Position numbers and translations under genes: made by a program | Shown here: positions 8,077 through 16,000 of the stretch, one piece after another | Position numbering within the stretch: position 1 is the first letter of the stretch | Layout of the letters: every line of letters starts with the position of its first letter | Notes under the pieces: generated by a model | Told to the model about the DNA's origin: nothing | The model's database searches: none | What the model saw: only the letters and a program-made list of their open reading frames with translations | NCBI GenBank assembly: GCA_016296065.1 | Contig: JAEDKA010000005.1 | Span: 29,601 to 93,600 of the forward strand | DNA from: Kiritimatiellia bacterium | GTDB lineage: Bacteria > Verrucomicrobiota > Kiritimatiellia > RFP12 > UBA1067 | DNA length: 64,000 bases | Reading direction: 5' to 3'

Positions 8077-10254
8077 ATGTCACTCGACATAAACGGATAC
8101 AACGATACGTTCAGGGCGTTCACTGACTTCGCGAAAGTCATGACGCAAAGCAAGGGCGGAATGAATTCGATCGCCCGCGTCGACGGCGGCGTTGACATAA
8201 CGACCGGCGCGCTCGCTGGGCGCACGGTCACGGCCTCCACGACCGACTCGATCCGCGGCATGTTCAAATGGTTCCGCTCGCCCGACGACCAGACCGCCAA
8301 CAACGAGACGCGCAAGATCTTCAGGGACGCCATCAACGAAATGTTCGGCGGCGACTCGAAGATACCCGATTCGGTCAGGGATGCCATGCGGATGGCGGAC
8401 TACGACAAGGGCAAGCCGCTCACCGCCCGACGGATATTGATCGTCAAGGAGGCGGTCGACGCGGCGATCAGCGCGGCAAAAAGCGAGATGCGCGCGGCCA
8501 TCGCCCAGGCAAAGGACGTCGCGAAAGATTCCGCCTCGATCGTCTTCAGCCACGTGCCCAGAGACCGCAAGGCCGAGGTTGACGGGCTCATCGACATGGC
8601 CATCGGACGGTGCGGCGGCGACAAGGACGCGCTCGAAATCATCTCAAACTGCATGGGCAGCATTCTTCTGCGGGGCGACTGCAAATTGCGTTCTGCCGAT
8701 GCGGCCATGAAGAAGGTGGACGGGGTGCTCGCCAATCTCGATGAAATGCGCCAGACCGCCAACGGCAATCGCGCAGTGCTTGCCGCAAGCAAGGATTTCC
8801 TCATCGCGATGAACGGAAAGTCGCTGCCGCCCGGGCAGCTGGCGAAGGTCATGCAAATGGTAACCACCACCGACACCTCCAGCATCGGGCTGCTCAAGCC
8901 GGGCGCGAGCGCGGAGCAAATAGACGCCGCCTTGAGCCGGCTGGGAAAGATGACCAATGAACTGATGATCAAGTCCGGTACGGACGAAGCGACGGAGGGC
9001 TCGGACGAAAAGGGCTGCATACGCGGCCTTATCGCGTGCCTCGTCATCGCCAAGATCGGCCCGTCCGGCGCTCGCAACATACGGCAGGCCCTCATGTCCG
9101 AAACCGCGCAAAAGCTTTTGGCTTTCTACAATATGGTCGTCCAGGACGACATCAACCTCGGAAATTTGTCGCTTGGCCATAAAGACTATACCAACCTGAC
9201 CGCACATATTGCCTGCAAAATGCTGGACTCCATGAAGTTTACGGTCGATCACTCCCTTGGCATGAAGTGTACGGAAGTTGAATCTTATGCAGGCAAATTC
9301 GACATTGCCGAAATCAACTCCTCGAATATATTAAACCGCATCACGTCGGACGCCAAGGAAATGATGCTGAGCAAGCGCGACGAGAAAATCGCCAAGTACG
9401 TGAACGGCGACGGACCGGGCGCGCAGGAGATGCGCACGCTCTTTGCCAACATGATGGGGCCGGAGCCGCACACCGGCAGGGATGCCGATCTCGAGCATAT
9501 CCAGGAGAAGGACTTCATGAACGCAGCCACCTTGACCATTGCATCCGAATGCAAGAAGTGCGTGGCAGGCGATTTCAAGAACACCGTTTTCGCCAGGGAC
9601 GTCGTGCAAAACATGAACGTGACGTTCCCGGACGGTTCGAAGATGTCCAACGATTTCGAGACCGCGCGAGACCAGATCGCCTCGTTCGTGACGGGTGGCG
9701 CTGCAGCGAAATACGACGATCTCGACGCCACCGGCAAGGGCAAGGCCAACATTGTCATGGCGCTGCTTTCGCAGGAGACGGTGAAGGGCGCGTACGATAG
9801 CCATGCGCACATGCTCAATCCGAAATGCAACACGCTCCAATACGATACGGTTTCCGATCCGGGCACCGAGAAGAAGGAGTTCAAGCTCCGTTTCGGTAGG
9901 GATGGCGACCTTTATATCAAATTTACCGGGGAAAAGCAGCTTCAGCAGATGACCGCTCGCGTCCCAGAGACGAACGAACACGGTCAAACGGTCTATTCCT
10001 CCAAGAAGATTGCCGTGAATCCCGGTTCTACAATCGGTGCGGGGTTCGCTCTGACGATCAAAGCCAACGAATTCGAAGACATGGCTAAGCTCGACTATTC
10101 CAAGTTTGACGACAACAAGGCCCGGGAAATCCTCGACAGCAAGGACGATCTGTTCGACAAGCTCAACCAAGCGGTTGACAGTATCGACCAAACGTTCCGG
10201 TTGAATAAAGGCGCAGTCTTTGCCGTCATGAAATTCTCCGCCGAGTTCGTCTAA
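8077..10254 (+). CDS. Putative type III effector 3 (725 aa)
   Basis: A 725-residue soluble protein without signal peptide. An N-terminal segment 'AINEMFGGDSKIPDSVRDAM' followed by 'GKPLTARRILIVKEAVDAAI' (about residues 87-135) resembles the start of the 1511-residue neighbour. The C-terminal 230 residues (494-725) match its C-terminal domain: 'VFARDVVQNMNVTFPDGSKM', 'DFETARDQIASFVTGG', 'EFKLRFGRDGDLYIKF', 'LDYSKFDDNKA'. This marks the two as members of one protein family. A CesT-type chaperone gene follows 15 bases later. There is no strong ribosome-binding site at the ATG, so coupling to the upstream gene is likely. Function unknown; secretion is inferred from the neighbours. Confidence 0.6.
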   Translation: MSLDINGYNDTFRAFTDFAKVMTQSKGGMNSIARVDGGVDITTGALAGRTVTASTTDSIRGMFKWFRSPDDQTANNETRKIFRDAINEMFGGDSKIPDSVRDAMRMADYDKGKPLTARRILIVKEAVDAAISAAKSEMRAAIAQAKDVAKDSASIVFSHVPRDRKAEVDGLIDMAIGRCGGDKDALEIISNCMGSILLRGDCKLRSADAAMKKVDGVLANLDEMRQTANGNRAVLAASKDFLIAMNGKSLPPGQLAKVMQMVTTTDTSSIGLLKPGASAEQIDAALSRLGKMTNELMIKSGTDEATEGSDEKGCIRGLIACLVIAKIGPSGARNIRQALMSETAQKLLAFYNMVVQDDINLGNLSLGHKDYTNLTAHIACKMLDSMKFTVDHSLGMKCTEVESYAGKFDIAEINSSNILNRITSDAKEMMLSKRDEKIAKYVNGDGPGAQEMRTLFANMMGPEPHTGRDADLEHIQEKDFMNAATLTIASECKKCVAGDFKNTVFARDVVQNMNVTFPDGSKMSNDFETARDQIASFVTGGAAAKYDDLDATGKGKANIVMALLSQETVKGAYDSHAHMLNPKCNTLQYDTVSDPGTEKKEFKLRFGRDGDLYIKFTGEKQLQQMTARVPETNEHGQTVYSSKKIAVNPGSTIGAGFALTIKANEFEDMAKLDYSKFDDNKAREILDSKDDLFDKLNQAVDSIDQTFRLNKGAVFAVMKFSAEFV

Positions 10255-10269
10255 CGGGAAAGGACGTCA

Positions 10270-10746
10270 ATGGAATACAAGGAACTTGTTGATTCGTTTG
10301 CCTCGTCGCTCGGTCTTGACGGGGCTCAGACCGAGGGCGGCGCGTGCGCGTTCGAGATCGACGGCATGAAGGTGGACATCTTCCACGACGAGGCCGCCGG
10401 CACGGTGATGGTCTATGGCGAGATCGGCCTTCCGTCGTCCGACGACGACCGCACCTTCGGCACGGCAATGCTCAAGGCAAACCACCTCTTCGGCGGCACG
10501 GGCGGCGCCACGCTCTGCCAGAACCCCGAGACGGGCGAATACGCGATCTTCCAGGCGTTTCCGCTCTCGGCGCTGAACGCGGATTCGCTTGCCGCTGAGG
10601 TGGCGCGCATCGTTGACAAGACCGAGCATTGGCGCGGAATCCTGAATGCCTTCCAGGTCGCGGAGCGCGAAAGGGGTGAAACCGCCGCCGAGGAGGTCCT
10701 TCTCGATGCCATCCACGGCGGAAATAGCGGCTTCATGCGGGTCTGA
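10270..10746 (+). CDS. CesT-family type III secretion chaperone
   Basis: This 158-residue protein closely fits the Tir chaperone (CesT) pattern: 'LVDSFASSLGLDG', 'GACAFEIDGMKVDIFHDEAA', 'VMVYGEIGLPSSDDD', 'MLKANHLFGGTGGATLCQNP', 'GEYAIFQAFPLSAL', and a final helix including 'EVARIVDKTEHWRGIL'. The 'NHLFGGTGGATL' block with the following 'NPETGE' turn is highly characteristic. A good ribosome-binding site (AAAGGA at 10259-10264) supports the ATG. As the last gene of the operon it probably serves the effectors at 8077 and/or 3485. This is the clearest evidence in the window for a type III secretion link. Confidence 0.85.
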   Translation: MEYKELVDSFASSLGLDGAQTEGGACAFEIDGMKVDIFHDEAAGTVMVYGEIGLPSSDDDRTFGTAMLKANHLFGGTGGATLCQNPETGEYAIFQAFPLSALNADSLAAEVARIVDKTEHWRGILNAFQVAERERGETAAEEVLLDAIHGGNSGFMRV

Positions 10747-10788
10747 AAATCTAAACACCCAACGGGGTATGTTGAAAATTTTACACTC

Positions 10789-10829
10789 TTGATTTCGGCA
10801 CCACGAACGTGCTATAATTAGCGCTAATT
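10789..10829 (+). promoter_or_regulatory. Toxin-antitoxin promoter with palindromic operator
   Basis: TTGATT (10789-10794), an 18-base spacer and TATAAT (10813-10818, preceded by TGC) form a good promoter for the gene pair at 10861 and 11124. A perfect 14-base palindrome AATTAGCGCTAATT (10816-10829) starts inside the -10 and covers the expected transcription start. This is the classic place for autorepression by an antitoxin dimer or the toxin-antitoxin complex. Confidence 0.7.
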
Positions 10830-10860
10830 TTAGCACCACAAAGAAGCAGAGGAGTAAGCA

Positions 10861-11112
10861 ATGATTGCGACAATACCCGCACAGGTAGTCAAGCGGCGCG
10901 GAATGAGCGCACTGAACGCGCAGTTGAAGGATGGCCCGGTGTGGGTTATCGCCAACAACACGCCGAAATACGTTGTCCTTTTCGCCGACGATTTCCGGCG
11001 CATGAGGCACGAGGCGTTTGTGGAAGGTTGCCTCCAGTCTGATGCGGAATGCCGCGCAGGGCTTGCCACGCCTACTACGGTCGAGGGATTGATGTCGGCT
11101 TTCGACGAATAG
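10861..11112 (+). CDS. Phd/YefM-like antitoxin
   Basis: An 83-residue protein in the position of an antitoxin. Its N-terminal half 'MIATIPAQVVKRRGMSALN' with 'GPVWVIANNTPKYVVLFADD' follows the Phd/YefM pattern of a short strand, a helix and a beta-hairpin that ends in 'YVVL...DDF'. The C-terminal half is acidic and would be the toxin-binding tail ('TTVEGLMSAFDE'). AGAGGAG at 10849-10855 sets the start. The toxin gene begins 11 bases downstream. The palindrome in its promoter fits autoregulation. Confidence 0.7.
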   Translation: MIATIPAQVVKRRGMSALNAQLKDGPVWVIANNTPKYVVLFADDFRRMRHEAFVEGCLQSDAECRAGLATPTTVEGLMSAFDE

Positions 11113-11123
11113 GAACGGCGACG

Positions 11124-11399
11124 ATGTACGAATTAAAGCAGACGCCGTATTTCGCCCGTGCTTTCAAGCGTTTCGCCAAACGACATCCAGAATTGCGGGA
11201 AGCAACCCGAACGACCTTGAACACGCTTAGGGAGAATCCGTTTGCGCCGTCGTTGCGGTTGCATCCGCTGACAGGCAGACTTGCGGGGAAACAGGCGGTT
11301 AGCATCAACTACGCCTACCGCATTGTCTTGTGCGTGGAGATTGCCGAACATGAAGTAATCCTTCACAACATCGGCTCGCATGACGAGGTTTACGGTTAG
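11124..11399 (+). CDS. RelE/ParE-superfamily toxin (YafQ-like)
   Basis: The 91-residue product reads MYELKQTPYFARAFKRF..., then 'HPELREATRTTLNTLRENPF', 'LRLHPLTGRLAG', 'AVSINYAYRIVLCVEI', and ends 'EVILHNIGSHDEVYG'. The 'L.G.LAG...I.Y.YRI' strand and the closing 'I.L.NIGSHDEVY' are hallmarks of the RelE/YafQ/mRNA-interferase fold, in which the terminal His/Asp/Tyr residues lie at the active site. The usual product cleaves mRNA on the ribosome. It follows the antitoxin at 10861 and is closed off by a terminator at 11432-11485. Confidence 0.8.
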   Translation: MYELKQTPYFARAFKRFAKRHPELREATRTTLNTLRENPFAPSLRLHPLTGRLAGKQAVSINYAYRIVLCVEIAEHEVILHNIGSHDEVYG

Positions 11400-11431
11400 A
11401 TCGTAACGCCGCACTCCAGAACTCCGAAACT

Positions 11432-11485
11432 GCCAACGCAAATTGCATATCCCGCCAGAATGTGCCATTTGCGTTGGCGGTTTTT
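11432..11485 (+). terminator. Rho-independent terminator after toxin gene
   Basis: GCCAACGCAAAT at 11432-11443 pairs perfectly with ATTTGCGTTGGC at 11467-11478. A run of T's starts at 11481. The 23-base loop is longer than usual. Confidence 0.65.
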
Positions 11486-11501
11486 GTGTCCATTGTCTTT
11501 G

Positions 11502-11600
11502 TTGACTGCAGTGCCTTTATTTTGGTAGAATAGCCGCAGAAAGCAAAGGAATAAATGACCTCATCCATCATCCATAACGGCATCGCTGGAGCGCGCTTGA
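11502..11600 (+). pseudogene. Promoter plus 5' gene remnant
   Basis: TTGACT (11502-11507), an 18-base spacer and TAGAAT (11526-11531, preceded by TGG) make one of the best promoters in the window. A ribosome-binding site (AAAGGA at 11545-11550) and ATG at 11555 follow. The reading frame MTSSIIHNGIAG continues to 11833, but after about 11590 it runs through repeat DNA typical of intergenic regions ('ctcacgcagaggcgcgg' at 11693). It therefore looks like the beginning of a gene whose body was replaced by repeats. Identity unknown. Confidence 0.35.
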
Positions 11601-12256
11601 GGGCGCGCTGTGAGGCCGTTTCGCCGAGGGTGGCTCGGGGGTGGAGACACCGTTTGACTGGGGGAAGCGGCGGATTTGCCGCTTCAAGATATCTCACGCA
11701 GAGGCGCGGAGAGGCCGAGAGCGCAGAGGGGTTTAGATGTGCAGAGCGGGTTGGCGTTTTAGGGGGTTCCGTCGCTCGGGCTCTTGCGACTTTGCTTCGC
11801 AAAGCTCCTCGCTTCGCTCGTCGGCCAACCTGACGCCTTCGGCGCAGGCGAATCCCGCGACGGAACAAGAAAGGGCGTGGAGCAGTTCACTAGAAAGTCA
11901 CTTTCCATTCTCTACTCTCGCATGCTCCCGATTATTTGATTTCTTGCGAGTATTGTGAATGTCCGTCGCGGGATGCGCCCGCGCCGAAGGCGTCGGGTTG
12001 GGTGAGCGCGTAGCGCGAACTGCGAAGCAGCCGCAAGGCCCCGCGCGACGGACCCCCTTGGGCTCGGCGAACTTCTTCAGGGTGAGGATAGAGGAGTAGT
12101 TCTTCGGCGGGAGCGAGTTATTCGACAGGATTTGCGGGATTCACAGGATTGGCGGGGTGGTGAGGTAAGGGCGCTCACCTCTATCGATCGTTTCGCGGCT
12201 CTGGCTGCGGACTCGGCTAAATTGCAAAATACAGATTAGCCGAGGAAAGGAGTCGC
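11600..12256. other. Non-coding repeat-rich stretch
   Basis: No supported gene. The stretch includes an intergenic 'ctcacgcagaggcgcgg' motif at 11693-11709, the first copy of the 117-base element (11855-11971), and a 'gacaggatttgcgggattcacaggat' type of direct repeat near 12124-12150. Around 12050-12125 the minus strand could encode SLPPKNYSSILTLKKFAEP without a start, perhaps a fragment of a lost gene. Confidence 0.5.
11855..11971 (+). repeat. 117-base stem-bounded element, copy 1
   Basis: These 117 bases are identical to 12369-12485. The element begins CCGCGACGGA and ends with its exact reverse complement TCCGTCGCGG. In this copy the pairing extends outward (TCCCGCGACGGA against TCCGTCGCGGGA, then ACGCCTTCGGCGC against GCGCCGAAGGCGT). 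The outward sequence differs completely from that of copy 2. Confidence 0.85.
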
Positions 12257-12345
12257 ATGAAAGGCAGTGAAGTTATAGGCAAGAACGTTGAGGGGGCAAC
12301 GCGGCTGGAAGCCGCGTCTCCAAGGGAGAGGCCGAGCATACCGCC
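12257..12345 (+). pseudogene. Short 5' gene remnant running into repeat
   Basis: GAAAGGAG at 12246-12253 is an excellent ribosome-binding site, followed by an ATG at 12257 and MKGSEVIGKNVEG. The frame then enters the palindromic repeat at 12299 and reads repeat DNA to 12472. The 20 bases 12270-12289 recur exactly at 12707-12726, where there is no start codon. It may be a truncated gene or merely a spurious start next to a repeat. Confidence 0.3.
12270..12345 (+). repeat. AAGTTATAGGC repeat with REP palindrome, copy 1
   Basis: AAGTTATAGGCAAGAACGTT (12270-12289) is followed by a G-rich link and then a palindromic unit of 24 bases (12299-12322) containing GCGGCTGGAAGCCGC, then 'gggagaggccgagcat'. 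The same series occurs at 12707-12825. The 24-base palindromic unit also occurs, perfectly and inverted, at 49334-49357. Confidence 0.75.
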
Positions 12346-12368
12346 GCGCTACAGGGGGTTACGTCGCT

Positions 12369-12485
12369 CCGCGACGGAACAAGAAAGGGCGTGGAGCAGT
12401 TCACTAGAAAGTCACTTTCCATTCTCTACTCTCGCATGCTCCCGATTATTTGATTTCTTGCGAGTATTGTGAATGTCCGTCGCGG
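12369..12485 (+). repeat. 117-base stem-bounded element, copy 2
   Basis: Identical over 117 bases to 11855-11971, with an offset of 514. Here the arms pair as CGTCGCTCCGCGACGGA on the left and TCCGTCGCGGAGCGACG on the right, 17 perfect pairs. The outer bases differ from copy 1 yet stay complementary to each other. Each arm also contains a small hairpin (CGTCGC/GCGACG). Confidence 0.85.
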
Positions 12486-12560
12486 AGCGACGGACCCCCC
12501 TGGGTATAGTTGTCCCTATGCCGCGCGGAAAATATCGGGGACTGTCCCCGTTATTCCTTT

Positions 12561-12641
12561 AACTCCGAGGGTTGGCAAAGGGGCTTCGCGTTTTTCAACC
12601 GCCGCTCTACGGTTGCTTTCGCTATTGGGAGTCTCGGAGTT
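12561..12641. mobile_element. Degenerate MITE-like element, copy C
   Basis: It starts AACTCCGAGGGTTGG and ends CTCGGAGTT, the terminal inverted repeat shared with the larger copies at 24321-24526 and 36574-36780. 'GCTTCGCGTTTTTCAACC' is a recognisable internal match to the copy at 36574. At 81 bases it has lost the middle of the element. Confidence 0.6.
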
Positions 12642-12706
12642 TTGGTGACAGACCTCCAATACTCCAAAACTCCCAGCAGCGAAAGCAATGGCTTGGAATT
12701 ATAGTT

Positions 12707-12825
12707 AAGTTATAGGCAAGAACGTTTAGGGGGTGACGCGGCGAGACGCCGCATCTCCTTGGGAGCGGACGCGGCTGGAAGCCGCGTCTCCATGGGAGGC
12801 GCTGAGCATCCCGCCGCGTCGCCAA
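12707..12825 (+). repeat. AAGTTATAGGC repeat with REP palindromes, copy 2
   Basis: The 20-base lead (12707-12726) is identical to 12270-12289. Two palindromic units follow: GCGGCGAGACGCCGC (12739-12753) and the 24-base unit around GCGGCTGGAAGCCGC (12769-12792). The stretch ends 'gctgagcatcccgccgcg', like copy 1. Such clustered GC-rich palindromes are REP-like. Confidence 0.75.
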
Positions 12826-12925
12826 AAAAGGAAATCGTGTCTAAACACACACACCGGTCGGTAGCCGTCTAATCCATTGTCACCGCCTTTCGCTGCGGTT
12901 CCTGTTGCCTTCCAATCCCTTATTA

Positions 12926-12934
12926 TGGTAAAAT
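12926..12934 (+). promoter_or_regulatory. Extended -10 promoter for UbiB-like effector gene
   Basis: TGGTAAAAT is an extended -10 (hexamer TAAAAT at 12929-12934), about 107 bases before the ATG at 13041. Together with the box at 12968 it gives the same arrangement as upstream of the effector operon at 848. Confidence 0.45.
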
Positions 12935-12967
12935 GCATACTATCGTCGTCTGGCGCAGATGACTCCG

Positions 12968-13004
12968 GTAACCTTTCGGACTTTCGCGTGTAGACAGGGC
13001 GAAC
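12968..13004 (+). promoter_or_regulatory. Conserved leader box, copy 2
   Basis: GTAACCTTTCG (12968-12978), four variable bases, TTCGCGTGTA (12983-12992), seven variable bases and GAACC match the box at 792-829 at every conserved position. It lies in the leader of the gene at 13041. Confidence 0.55.
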
Positions 13005-13040
13005 CGAACAAAACAAAACAGTTTGAAAGGAGAAACAAAA

Positions 13041-16000
13041 ATGTCAAAGATCGAATGGAGCCAGGTCAAGATGTCCGACATCCAGCGGAACATCTTGACG
13101 GGCGGCAAGGAAGGCGTGAGCGCGGCGGACGCGCTCGACGCCCGCAGCGCGGCGTACCAGGCCGGCAAGTCCCACGGAGCGGCGCGCTTTCTGAAGGGGC
13201 TTTTCTCGCTCGGCATCAACGAAATCTGGCGCTTCGCCAACTACCAGAGCTACGAAAGCGACAAGGCGAAGATCGTCAACTGCGTCAAGGACGTCTACAA
13301 GGCGCTCGAGCCGAAGCTCGGCGAGAAGAACGTGAGGATCGTATTCCGCGAGGCGGACCATAACCTCGGTTCCGGCAATTTTGGCTCCGAGGTTGTGTCT
13401 ACGCCGCATGTCGACCATTCGACCGGCAAAGTGAAGCTGCTGGAGGCCAAGGCGACGATCGAGCGCAAGGCGGACGGATCGGGCCTCGTCACCATCGCCG
13501 GAATGGACGAGGGGATCGTCATCAACGATTGCGAGCAGGCAAGGCGCAATCTCGAGATATCGATGATGAGGGAGGCGAAGCGCTTCGGCAAGGACTTCGT
13601 GATGGGCATCCTGAACGGCTACAAGGAGTCTGCGCTTGGAGATGTCGGGACGACCAAAGCCGGAACGCTGCACTTCGGCGACGGCGACGACAAGCAAAGC
13701 ATCGGCCAGCGGCGCTTTATGGCGGGCATGGGATTGATCACCGCCCGCACCGACGAGGCGCACGAGGTGGTCGAGGCGAGGCTTCAGGACCAGACGGGGA
13801 AATCGTCCGCCCGCGCCCATCTCAAGGCCATGCTCTCGGCCTTCTACTCCTCGCAGCTCGACCTGCCGGAGGAGGTGGGCGGAACGATGGATCTCGCGCT
13901 CGGCGTCGAACTCGCCGGCAAGGTGATGGACGGCGAAATCGACGACGGCAAGAAGCTCCAGGCGTTTCTCGACAAGGGCTCCAAAGGCTGCCACCTCACG
14001 ACCGCCGAGGGGCAAAAGGTCATGGCGCAGTTCGAGAAGGCCGAGGCCGCGAAAGACGCCGCCGTCGGCAAGATCACGATCGACGCGAAGGCGCTTGCGC
14101 CGAAGGATCCGCGTCCGACCCTGCCGCAGGGCGAGGTCAAGAAGCTCCACGATTTCGTGGCCGACCTCATCATGAACGAGGAGAACACGGAATACGACAA
14201 GTCGCTCGACGCGGGGCGGCTGACGGGCCGGCGTCTGCGGACGCTCGTGCGGAACAACAGCAAGCTCGTCGCCGATCTCATGGGCAAGGAGGCCGCGGCG
14301 CTCGACGAAACGCTCAAGACGCTCGAGCCGCGGATGGCGAAGGTTCTCAAGGAGACGATTCTCGCGCCGCTCGAGCAGAAGTACAAGGCTTATGTTGCCG
14401 AGCAGGAGGCCGCGAAGAAGAAGTATGTGCTGCCACGCGCCGACTGGCTGAATCGGGGCATCGACGATGCGCAGAAGAGCGCGGCGAAGACGCGCATCGC
14501 GCTCGGCGTGCGGCACGAGGACGAAATCGGCAACGACACCCTGGATATGCTCACGTCGGACGATTCGGTGCGCGCGGACCTCGAGGCCGGCGGAGCCGAT
14601 CTCAAGGGCGTGTATTTCATGAGCGACGAGAAGGGCCGCCAGCAGATCGCGCTCGGCCTCGACTTCTTCGCCGAGAAGGAGAAGGAGCTCGAAAAGGCGG
14701 TCGGCGACGCGCTCAAGGAAGTTCAGCAGAAAATGTCCGGACGCCTCGACGCCATCTTCGGCCCTGACGAGAAGGCCGAGGTGAACAAGTCGGCGCAAGA
14801 TCTCGGGAACATGACCCTCGAGGAGATTCAGAAGGCCTACGCCAAGGATCCGACCATCACGCTCGTCAAGAACACCCTCAAGACGTACTTCAAGGACATC
14901 GGCCCCCTCCAGCAGCGCCAGATGCTCGCCGCGCAGACGCGCTTCTGCGCCGAGATCGAAGGCAAGACGACGGATGGCGCGCGCTTCGGCGCGCTCATGA
15001 AGGGCGCCGGGCCCGTGATGCAGAAGATGCTCCAGGGCATCGACGCGAGCAAGTTCGGCGACGACGAATTCAAGCTCGCGCTCGCGGACATGAAGGACAA
15101 TCTCGCGCCCATTTCCGACAAGGCGGTCAAGGCGTATCTCTACGACCTCATGAAGAACTCGGACGATCCTAAGATCGTGTCCATCGATGTCAAGAAGTCG
15201 CTCGGCCAGGCGTCCGTCGGCCAGGCGCTTCTCTGCACCGTGAAGCGCGAAGGGCTCGAGCCGCAGGAATGCGTCGTCAAGATCCTCCGTCCGAACGCCG
15301 CGCTTGCGGCGCACCGCGAACACGATCTCTTCATCGCGGCCTGCGGCGACGACGCGAGCATGAAGGCGACGTTCGAGGGGCGCTTCAAGTCCATCGAGGA
15401 GGAGCTCGACCTCACGATCGAGGCCGAGAACATGAAACGCGCCGACAAGACATATTCCTACGACAAGGACATCCCCGAGATCGGCACCTTCAAGAACACG
15501 ACGAGCGCGAAGCTCTTCGAGGGCGTGAAACCGACGTCGAGCGTGATGATGCAGGAGAAGGTCGAGGGCGTCACGGTCAAGCAGTTCCTCGAAGAGACGC
15601 ACGGCAAGCTGACCGATGCGGACGCGAACGTGTCCGTGGACGACCTCAAGGCGATGAAGGAGAAACTGCAGAAGACGCATGCGGCGCTCGTCTCCACGTC
15701 CTACATGTGGGCGAACGAAGGGCTTTTCGGCAGCGGCTTCTACCACGGCGACCTGCATGCCGGCAACCTCATGGTCGGGAAGGACGGCAAGGTGACGATG
15801 ATCGACTTCGGCAACGCCACGCAGCTCGACAAGACCGGGCGCACGAACGTGACGCGCGTCATCACCGGCGCGGCCGTCGGCAACGCCGAGCTTTTCCTCG
15901 AGGGCTACGTCGCGCTGCTGGGCGAAGGCGGCAAGAGCAACTACGAAGCCAACAAGGACGCGATCAAGGCGAAGCTCGACAAGGTGTTCGAGAAGCAGGG

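Noticed and set aside
12050..12125. Possible coding fragment on the minus strand (SLPPKNYSSILTLKKFAEP)
   Set aside because: No start codon, ribosome-binding site or continuation; only mentioned as a possible relic.
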